The position numbers and the translations under genes are program-made. The notes under the pieces are model-generated. The model made no database searches and was not told the origin of the DNA. It saw only the letters and a list, made by a program, of their open reading frames with translations. This document shows, piece after piece, positions 9,332-18,371 of a DNA stretch of 29,586 nt. Each line of letters starts with the position of its first letter. The first letter of the stretch is position 1. The DNA comes from Gymnopilus junonius (taxonomy: Eukaryota > Basidiomycota > Agaricomycetes > Agaricales > Galerinaceae): the NCBI GenBank assembly GCA_015501075.1, contig JADNYJ010000399.1, positions 1 through 29,586 on the forward strand, in the 5' to 3' direction.

Positions 9332-12300
9332 AAGCCGAGGAGTCCGATAATCCAAGTTCGGCAACATGCCGAACGAACTTGGGCCTCTGTAAAGGCTTAG
9401 TAAATATGTCTGCCGTTTGTTGAGGATCTCGGCAGTCCTTTATACACACTGATTCTTCTTTGACTCTCTCTCTAACCCAATGCCATCTTATATCTATATG
9501 TTTACCCCTCTTATGAAACTGGGGATTTTTAGCCATAGCAATAGAACCGTCATTATCTCCCAGAACGAGAGTTGGTTCTTTCTGCTCAAAGCCTAATTCT
9601 TCATATAAAGCGCGGAGCCACATGGCTTCCCTAGACGCTTCGGATAATGCCACATATTCGGCTTCTGTGGAGGAAAGCGCGATCGTGGACTGCTTCTTTG
9701 ATCCCCATGTAATCGCTCCTTCGTGAGATAGGAACACGTATCCAGAAATAGATTTCCTGTCATCGGCGTTTGCAAAGCCGGCGTCTGAGTACCCAAAGGC
9801 TAGATTGTTCCTCTGAAATTCATGAGGTTTAGTTGTATAAGTAATACCATAATTCTTGGTCCCAGCTAAGTATCTGAGGACCCTCTTAGCCGCCGTATAA
9901 TGAGCCATGCTCGGATTTGCTGTAAAGGCAGCCAATCTATTTATGGCATAAGCTATATCAGGCCTTGTGGCGGTTGCCAGATATTGAAGGGAACCAATTA
10001 ATGATGCATAAGAATTGCTTCTATTTCCGTCTGATCCTTCGGGGTTTGGTTCGAGCACTATATTTGGATCCAATGGTGTAGAAACTGGATTACACTTCTC
10101 CATACCCTCACGGCGTAGAATAGTTTCAATATATTGCCTTTGTGAGATGGTAATGGAGTCCGGGGTTTGAGTAATCTCAATACCAACTATCTTTGTTGGT
10201 TCCCCAAGATCTGTAAGGTCCAATATAGAATTCAATTCACTTTTAAGCTTCTTCATGCGCTCGTCAGAGAGGGTGAACACTAATAGATCATCGACCCAGA
10301 CTGTGATAATTTCCAAGTCGTTAGTATGACCACTCCCCCTGACATAGGTGCACGGATCACTCCATAGGCTTGAAAGCCTATATTCTTTAATCTGCGATCT
10401 AGCTCACGGTTCCACTCTCAGCCCGACTGCTTCAAACCATAAATGGTTTTAATCAATCGGCAAACTCTATCAGTGCCATCACTGAAACCTTCGGGCTGGC
10501 GCATAATGACCCGCTCCTTCAGTATTCCATTAAGGTAAGCGCCCTTTACGTCCAACTGCTGAATTTTAAACTTCATTACAGGAACGAGCGCTAATATTGC
10601 GCGGATCGTCTCTAAGCACACAACTGGAGAGAATGTGTCATTGTAGTCTTGTCCGGGTCTCTGCCGCATCCTTTAGCCACTAGTCTCACTTTGTACTTAA
10701 TTAGTTCCCCTAATTTATTATACTTCTTTGTGAGTACCCATTTATTAGCTATTGGGACTGCATCTGCCGGCCGGTCAGTGAGTTCCCAGGTACCCATCTT
10801 CTTTAATTGATCCAATTCGGCATTTATGGCTGCTTCCCAATGTTCCCACTCTGGGGACCTCTTTGCCTCATGGATCGTCTTTGGCTCATTGCCTCCGAGG
10901 GGAACTTCTGTGATCGCGTTCACAATATCTGATGAGTGAGTACGGCCTCATTCGTCTCATCAGGGAACGGATCATGTAATCTTGCATAATCTACTCTGCT
11001 CCGCGGTCTTAGCGCTCTGGGCTCACTATTCCCAGAATCTTCTTCCGGATCATCCGGCTTCTTCCGTTTCCTCTGACTAGGCTCATCGGTTATCTCCGGT
11101 GGCCTATTCTCCGCCGACAGATCTGCGCTCGATTTCGGCACGTTCACCTCCTGCTCCCCCTCGGGCCGTACATCGGGCACCTCTATGCCAATCGATTCCG
11201 TGGGGGCTGGGTGGTCGGGAAGCATCAGGAAACGGAAGTTCCTTGATTTTAATATATTTCTTCTCTGAGCACTGTAGTATAATACCGATTTTGACCCATC
11301 GTCGAATCCGACGAACAAAAACTGTTTTGACTTGGGTCTTAATTTAGATTCTTGATGGGAACCTTGATTGAGTATCCATACAGGCACCCCAAACTCCCGG
11401 AGATGAGAAACATCCGGACGTTGCCGTGTCCACGCCTCGAACGGAGTCTTGTTCGGGAGAGCCTTCATATGGGTTTGATTGCGTAAGTACGCTGCATGTG
11501 CCACAGCTAATTCCCAAAGGAATTCCGGGACGCGCCGTGCATTCAACATTGCACGCGCTAATTCCACGAGCGTGCGGTTCATACATTCCGCAATGCCGTT
11601 CTGCGAGGGGGAATATGGTGCTGTCTGCTCAAGGTCTATTCCTTGAGTTCTGCACCAATCTTTAAGATCTGTATTAATAAATTCTCCCCTGCCATCTATA
11701 CGAATAGCGCGGGGTTGCATGCCTTTGACCCTTAATTTTGTAATGTAGTCTTTAATATTTTGCGCCGCATCTGACTTTAATTTTAGAAAGTGCACGTGTA
11801 TGTGCCTGGCGTGATCATCCACAAAGCTAATGTAATATTGATTGCCATGGATTGATGCTGTTTGGCACTTGCCCCAGAGATCGATATGGGTCAACTCTCC
11901 GGGCCTCGTTGCGCGCCGCTGCACCTTCTTCGGAAATGGAGCTATGAATTGCTTTGATTCCATACAAGCTTGGCAGTCCGGCTTCGGCGTTCTATCGTCC
12001 ACATGGAAACCATCAACCAGCTGACCTTGCATCATACGCTGCAAGCCGCTGTATCCTATGTGGCCAAAACGTCTATGCCATACCTCCCAGCTCTGCGCCG
12101 CCTCTACGGCATTATTTACTCGTTCTGTAGATGCACGTATATGATTTTGCTGTTGTGTGGGTTTTCGCACGCGCATCGCCATGCGATATAAATGATTATC
12201 TATTTTTGTCCCCTTCGCAATCAGCCGGCCGTCCTTGGTAAGCAGGGATAATACTCCATTCCCACCAAGATAACGGCCGCCGCCGGCATCCCATCTGCCG

Positions 12301-13631
12301 AGTGAGATAAGATTGTTGCGATTATTGGGGATGTGAAGGACATCTTCAATCCTCACAATATATTTATGTCCATCGACTGTTGATTCTAGCTCAACAGTTC
12401 CTTTCCCTACAGCGCGCGTAGTCAAGTCTCCTATGCCTTGAACTACTGCGTTCTTCAGGGGCTTGTATGTAATAAATGCATCATGTTGATTCGTGACATG
12501 AGAAGTTGTTGCCGAGTCGGCAAGCCAATCATAATAGATAACTCGCTCGTCTATTCCGGCATAATTATGGGGATTGTAGTTGCTAAAATTATAAGCTACT
12601 GTTCCGTCTTCTTGAATATCTTCCATATTATTAATGAATGCTACCGTGCCATCCTCGGATGCCTCATCCTCCTGAGGATCCCGAGTCTCCGTGCACGTGG
12701 TCTGATGGGTCTGGCCAATCTTCCGCTTCTTCTGCGGTTGTTCGGCCGAGCTACCCTCTGGCTTCCCCTTGTGGCGGCATTTCCCGGTGCCATGGCCAAA
12801 CCATCCACAAAGGGAGCAACGCTCCTGTCCAAGGTATTTGCAATCGACAGTCTTGTGATTATCATGACCGCAGTGCTTGCATTTCTCTTCGTTAGCGCCC
12901 GAATGCGCCGTTGCACCAATGCGGTTTGCAAGTTTGCGCTTCTGGCCTTGGCCTGGACCACTGACATAATTTATTTGATCCGAGGCTAGACCGCGTTCCT
13001 GGCGGCATCGGTATTCCTCCATTAGAATACCGATGAAATCTTGTGACTTTATTTTTAGCTTCGACTTGTTCTCTTCTGGGTCTTTCTGCTTACTAATGTA
13101 TGGATCAGTAAACATGTCCCAGGAAGGAGGCAAGGACGACACTATGATAATTTTAAATTGATCGTCGGGGATCCGACTATTCTCGTCCATAGTATTAGAG
13201 CGCTCCCATAACTTCTTGAGTGTGTTAAGGTGTGCGACGATGTCGTCACCTTCATTTGCGGAAGTTTTAAATAGATTGCGAAGAATAGAAATCGCAACGT
13301 AACTGCCCTTGACGTCATGGACTGATGCGAGATTATCCCACATCTCCTTGGCAGTCTGGGCGCTCTGCGTGTGAATAAGCTGATTATCAGATATGTTCAT
13401 CTGGATCAGCGATTGTGCGTAAGAATCATTAAAGTGCCAGGCGTCTAAATCCTCCGTAGATGCATCTGTCCCAGGCTTCGGAATAGTCCCTTTAGTATAT
13501 TCTAGGACACAGCAAACCTTTAGCGCTGTAACCATTCTGGTCCTCCAGGCTATCCAGTTGCTGTCTCCGAGCAATTCCAGAAGCTTCATGATTGATTGAG
13601 CAACACGTGTGTCGACTTTGGTAATTGCCAT
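9330..13631 (-). pseudogene. Copia gag-pol polyprotein gene, disrupted in the RT region
   Basis: An open frame of 903 codons (13631 to 10920) encodes a UBN2-type Gag, tandem CCHC knuckles (about residues 251-285), an aspartic protease motif (DSATTSH, about 380), a pre-integrase region and an integrase core with D, D and E. Reverse transcriptase and RNase H follow in pieces: a frame change near 10920-10935, another near 10665-10672 (after RLVAKG), an in-frame TGA just after LKQSG (about 10418) and a frame change near 10340-10350. The final 328-codon piece (10316 to 9330) has WVDDLL and ends in a normal copia RNase H. The protein is coherent across the breaks, so the lesions are recent or partly sequencing error. 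Confidence 0.92.
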
Positions 13632-13744
13632 CGCGAATCTTGATCTTGATAAATATAGACTTGATTGATTTGATGTCGCTGTTCGCTTCGAATTCGCAAG
13701 GGTTTAAACGCTCTTGAAGTTGTTAAAGCCCAGGGCCCATAACC

Positions 13745-13958
13745 CTTTGGCAATGGTGTAGTCTACATATGTAGCGTTTAATAAAACCCTTTAACTTCCT
13801 TTTAAGGAAGGTAAGGATTCAGGTACAAGAACAGTTACATTCCGTCCTTCTCGGACGGCTGTTTATATACTACAATCTCGATCGTACCTACTATCTAAGG
13901 TAAGTATTCAATCTCCGACTGAATGTCGGATACTCGGGTTGTCGCCTACGCCCCAACA
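13745..13958 (-). repeat. 5' LTR of the copia element
   Basis: This 214-bp LTR is on the promoter side of the minus-strand element and retains CpG at all four positions where the other LTR differs. Just inside it the sense strand reads GGTTATGGGCCCTGGGC, where the primer binding site should lie; I could not assign the tRNA. Confidence 0.93.
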
Positions 13959-13963
13959 ATCTA
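13959..13963. repeat. Target-site duplication, right copy (ATCTA)
   Basis: An exact match to 9104-9108, directly after the right LTR. Confidence 0.85.
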
Positions 13964-14705
13964 CACATGCCTGAATATTTCAGAGATTTAAAGATGACAT
14001 TTGCATCCAAGAAGGCAAAAATGAAGGTAACACATGCAAATGTTATCTGCCATTGGGTGTGGCAGATAACATTTCGATGTTTTATGCCTCGTCAAGGCCT
14101 TGATAAAAAATTCTAAACAGACAGATTTGATTGATATATACTCATACATGCTCCTGTAAGTCCTAGTATCCCAAAAATCTCATTTGCATTCAGGAGGTCG
14201 ACAACAATGGCGAGCAGCCTACTGTCTCGGACATTGCCGGGCAGATAACAACCCAGCACTATGGGCGGTCAACCTGACTTCCGCACTTACAAGCTAAAAA
14301 AAGCTAATGGACAGCTTACTGATGTGGTCAACGCGCGTCGCGTCGCGTAAAAGTCCCATTTGCTTATCTTGAGGCTAGACGAAGGTACAGACGAGATTTA
14401 GACAATTGAATGGATCAGATGCGCAATCGTACGAGACAGTCTTTGGAGGCTCTGGTTGAGAGGATCAAAAGACAATGTTTATTGTGAAAAGGCTGTTCAA
14501 GACTTTGGCAAGCTTTAAGAATCAATCAACACGTGTTTTACATACAAAGGCTCTACCGAGGATTGAAATTGTTTGGAAATTGCGTACAAATGCCAAATTA
14601 TGATCCATTAAATATGTAACAGAGATGTAATCCGTAGATAAGGATACGAATCCAGTTGCGAATAAATCATTTTACAACCCCTTCGCCGCCTCAACCTGTC
14701 TTATG
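13964..14705. other. Intergenic region with an older direct repeat and a GC-rich CGCG cluster
   Basis: No gene is recognised. From about 14060 to 14200 it is a diverged copy of the sequence formed by 9022-9108 joined to 13964-14040: shared words include ATTCTAAA.AGACAG, ACATGC.CCTG and CATTTGCATYC. A cluster CAACGCGCGTCGCGTCGCG lies near 14328-14346. Confidence 0.55.
14038..14074. repeat. Perfect hairpin (15-bp stem, 7-nt loop)
   Basis: AAATGTTATCTGCCA and its exact reverse complement TGGCAGATAACATTT flank the loop TTGGGTG. The same 14-base word occurs left of the copia element at 9003, and GGCAGATAAC recurs near 14239. This suggests the terminal repeat of an old element. Confidence 0.7.
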
Positions 14706-17678
14706 TCAATCTCTCCTGACTCCCAATGTGACTTCCACTCCCCGACCCCCCAGGGACTCAAATTCTTCATCTTCGTCATCCTCATCGCCATCACTAGGAC
14801 CACGTCTCTCCTGATGTATTGCAGGAGCAGCAGAGGCAATCGCGGACCTCTGCGGCGTCTCAGGCTCGTCGCGATACATTGGCGGACCAGTCGTCAGAGC
14901 AGCCGAAGGCTCGTCGTCGTCCAGGAACCCAGAATGGAACCCAAGGCCACGAGCACCACTTGGGGGCATAACTCCGCCTGTTCGTTGACCTGTACGAGGA
15001 GCTTCATTGCGAGGCAGGAGCCTCTCGGCAGACGGATCATCGTACGTCCCTCTTCTGGTACCGGCACCACCAGCGGCGCGCTGTGAGCCACCAACGGCCT
15101 CCATACCAATGTCGTCTGCTGCTAAGGAGCTGTACTGTGCCGATTTCTGCGCAGCCGTTCTCTTCCTCCAGTAATAAACCACCCATCCAAGGAAAAGCAC
15201 AGTGACAACCACTAGACCGCCGAAGAACCACTTCTGCGCAGACGCAGCACCTTTCACTCCATCAACCCAATCACCGTTCCCTGGCTTTTCAGTATCTTGC
15301 TGAGGCTTCGAACTCGAAGGTTTCTCAGTAGGGAACGCCACCTTGGTATTCTCGCCTTCCGCATGCCCATGATCTTCAGGGAGATGATCAGTAGGCTTTG
15401 CGTACTCCGTGGTCCTGGTCATATCTGGGTCGTTCAGCACCGGTCGGGGAGGTGAATCAGCTGGAGGCAGAGCATTGTCCACGACAGGTTCGACGAATTT
15501 GGTGGTTTTGACGCGTCGATTGCCGTTCCCCAGAACGCCATACTCCATCCGAGGAATGCACCAGACTCTTTGGGATCGTCCTGGTCTAATACGTGTAGGG
15601 TCCATTCCCCGATCGGGTTTTCGCCCCTATAAAGAGATTAAGATGATGAGCCTTGGTCTTTCTTCTGATATCTTAAAAAAGGAAAGAAAACGAACCAATG
15701 CTTGACAGTCATAAACCTCCATCCAGGAAATCCTGTATCAGCCTCGTCATACTCCTCGTGCTCGCAAGCACACTCTTCACCCCATGTGGGCTAACCAACT
15801 GAACCTCCACATCGCCGCGCCTCGTATGGCTTATCCACACCCTCACATCAATGTGCTCCAACCCACCAGCATCTAAATTCGCTTTATCCAGCATCTCCTT
15901 GGTCACCACCATCTTCTGCTCGATTCCATCACTCCGATGCGCACACCGCCTGAATAGCGGTACTTTTTGTGCCCAAGGGAGACTAAGGTGCCGTTATTGA
16001 TGATGACAGGGGAGTGTGCAGCCATGCTTGGGCCTGACGAGTTTCCAAGTGCGTGCGGCGGTGACGTAGGCGTAGGCGTCGATGGGCCGTAACGTATTTG
16101 TAGGAGTAGTATCGACCTGAGGCAGTCTTCTCCCAGTCGGGGTCGTTGGGGTTGACGCGCCTGGCGGTTTCGATGCAGAGGTATTGGATGTCGCGCCATG
16201 TTAGGTCGGGTCTTCATATTTTAAATTTTAGATGAGAGTTAGAAAATGGATAAAAGGTTCTTACCGTGCTTCTAGCGCCAGAGCAATGAGCCCACAGCGT
16301 TAGGTGCAGCAGCGGATGTACCACCGTGACGCTTAGAACATTCATTCTTCCTATCCGTCGTAATCTAACGAAATGAAGTAAGTCAGCTTATGAGACGAAT
16401 CATGAAAAATTCATGGAAAGAGACACACAATGTGATTCCCACTTCCTGAGCTATAAGCCACAATCAAATTTGCCGCACACGCCTCCGAATAACTCGGGTG
16501 TAAACCCTTGTAATCGATGGACGAAACCGTGACAGAATAAATACTATTCGTATACCCATCAAAGTTGCACTGGTCCCGTTCCTACCACCGTTCCCACTTG
16601 CAAACACGAAAATGCTCCCCTTCCCTCCTCTGCCATCATTGATCCCATTCATAACAGCTTTGCGGATGAGGTACCCTGGCCATCCATGGTCTGACCGTTG
16701 TCTCTGGGGCCCATGAGCAGGAGTAGATCTGAACATCATGGTAGCCGTAGTTCAGTGCTGCGGCTTCGTCCACGGCGGAGATGGGTCCAGCGAGGATGCG
16801 GACACCTGCAGCTTTCGCATCGTAGGCAATACCGACTCCGCATGCTTCGTTGCGGCGGCGGCTACTTGGCCTGCGCAGCGCGTCCCGTGGTGGTCTCGAA
16901 CTCCGGTGGGCCGGGGTAAAGGCACATGAGCGTTGAAGTCGTAAGAGTGTTCCGCATCCTAGTAAAAAAGTAAAAGAGTCAATAAATTAAGATGCGAAAA
17001 GACAACAAGAAGGTATAATTACAAAAGCATCCTTGAGATCGTCCGTCTCAAAATCCAATCCATCATCCAAAAAAGAAGTAGGACACCCTTGCCCGTAATT
17101 CCCAAATCCCACACAGGTGTAGTGTTCATCATATGTTCTGGATAATCGTCATTCACCAAATGCCACTGCTCAGTGAACAGAGGATCTTTCAATCCCAGCC
17201 TGTCAGCTACTGCGTCAGCTGAAGCCCTCGTAGGTGCCCGTTCTTCAATTTCAATATAAGGTGGAGGAGCGCGCTTGACGAGCTCTCTGGGTATCTGTGG
17301 TTCCAGGAATGATACAGAAGAGACTATCCTCCTGGCATGGAGCGCCTCTTCGGACCGTACAGCCAGACGAGAATTGGCTTTGTCTTGCAGATTTTGAAAA
17401 GTGGTTATGACAGGATCCAGATCCTCCCTTTCATCGAGGTCAGGCTGTGGTATCCGTACTAGCCAGACATCTTTTAATTCTCCAGCTTGCTCGACAACTT
17501 CCACACCCAACGCATTCGTTACATCCTCTAATGAGGCTCCGTCGGAAGGTCTGTGTTCCAAGGCATAATATCTGTGGGTATCATAAAATCGTTTAGCAGG
17601 CGTAGCGGTTGTTGTAGTTGACCATATTGATAGGAATATTGAAGCCAGGAAGGCCCAGGAGATGTGCATCCTGGACAA
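14706..17678 (-). CDS. KEX2: Kex2-type proprotein convertase, copy A (many frameshifts)
   Basis: Family role: a Golgi membrane serine protease (subtilisin S8B) cutting precursors after KR/RR. Exon 1 has a signal peptide, a propeptide ending LVKR (about 136) and the start of the catalytic domain. Introns 16959-17022, 16365-16428, 16212-16264 and 15627-15695 match copy B; one further split is masked by lesions. Catalytic motifs are all present: FLDDGLDF, HGTRCAG, ASGNGG and HGGTSAAAP. The P domain (GENPIGEWTL), a stem, a transmembrane segment (FFGGLVVVTVLFLGWVVYYW) and an acidic tail follow. About a dozen single-base frame changes interrupt it, near 17080, 16850, 16710, 16675, 16575, 16290, 16090, 16083, 16030, 16010, 15930, 15756 and 15505. 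No nonsense substitution was seen. It is therefore either a pseudogene or a gene with consensus errors. Confidence 0.85.
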
Positions 17679-18371
17679 GCAAAGAATAATGTAATGGGAA
17701 GAGGAAGAGCTCAGCTGGAAGGAGATTTACACGACATCCGTCGTTGTCGACTGCTCCCCCCGTATAGCCACCACTAAATCTGTTCCGTATAGACAGCCGT
17801 GTTGATGGGAATTTTAGCGTTGCGAACCGCTTCATTTTGTTTTGATCCCGAACCACTGTCGCGTGACGACCTCACCAAGACGCGTCGACGACGCGTAACA
17901 TTAATTTGCTGTGCAAAGTACCATTTGAATCAAGAGAAAGCTGCTTTACTGTCATGCAATATCATCCGACGAACACTCATGAAGAACTAATGAAATCTTA
18001 AGCTTCAACTCTTTTAGCGAAGTCAGGAATAATAAATTTCGATATCATATAATCCTACAGATCCATTACCCAGTTCCTATTAGTGTACCAGAAAACTCCT
18101 CCACGATGCGTCGAGAGGCGAGAGCCTCCAAGCGACCAATCAATGCATGCATTACCTAAACCCGCTTAGAGCGCAGCTCAGTTCGCAACTCGGATTCGCA
18201 CCAGGCTCGGTTCGATTAATCGCTCAAGCCCTTCACAAGGCAAGCCCGAGAAAGGGAAACGAGAGGGAATGCCCAGAAAGACCAAGCAATTTCCTCGATA
18301 ATAGGGGTATATTTTTCTCGACGGGCGCTGCGGACCAAGCCCTCCTCCCATCCCACTCCCCAGACTGTTCA
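17679..18371. other. Spacer between the two kexin genes
   Basis: Contains the promoter side of copy A and the 3' flank of copy B. A perfect palindrome (17880-17896) is present. No gene is recognised; frames near 18147-18437 run antisense to the end of copy B. Confidence 0.5.
17880..17896. promoter_or_regulatory. ACGCGT palindrome upstream of kexin copy A
   Basis: ACGCGTCG-A-CGACGCGT is a perfect 8+1+8 palindrome containing two ACGCGT (MluI-box-like) cores, about 200 bases before the start of copy A. ACGCGT is the core bound by Mbp1/APSES-type factors in other fungi; that it works here is inference. Confidence 0.4.

Larger units (their letters stand above)
9109..13958 (-). mobile_element. Ty1/copia LTR retrotransposon (4.85 kb)
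   Basis: Complete in outline: two 214-bp LTRs, a 5-bp ATCTA target duplication, a polypurine tract beside the 3' LTR, and gag-protease-integrase-RT-RNase H in copia order (integrase before RT) on the minus strand. The LTRs differ at only 4 of 214 positions, so insertion looks fairly recent. The pol region carries frameshifts and a stop, so this copy looks non-autonomous unless the indels are consensus errors. It lies inside one unit of an older repeat. Confidence 0.95.

Noticed and set aside
12438..12989. 183-codon + strand open frame inside the copia element
   Set aside because: It is antisense to the clear gag/zinc-knuckle coding region and has no domain of its own.
14703..15086. 127-codon + strand open frame
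   Set aside because: Antisense shadow of the kexin copy A tail, whose minus-strand frame matches the paralogue.
18165..18230. tRNA-like stretch with GGTTCGATTAATC and flanking complementary GCTTAGAGC/GCTCAAGC
   Set aside because: No proper A box, anticodon arm or 7-bp acceptor stem could be drawn.
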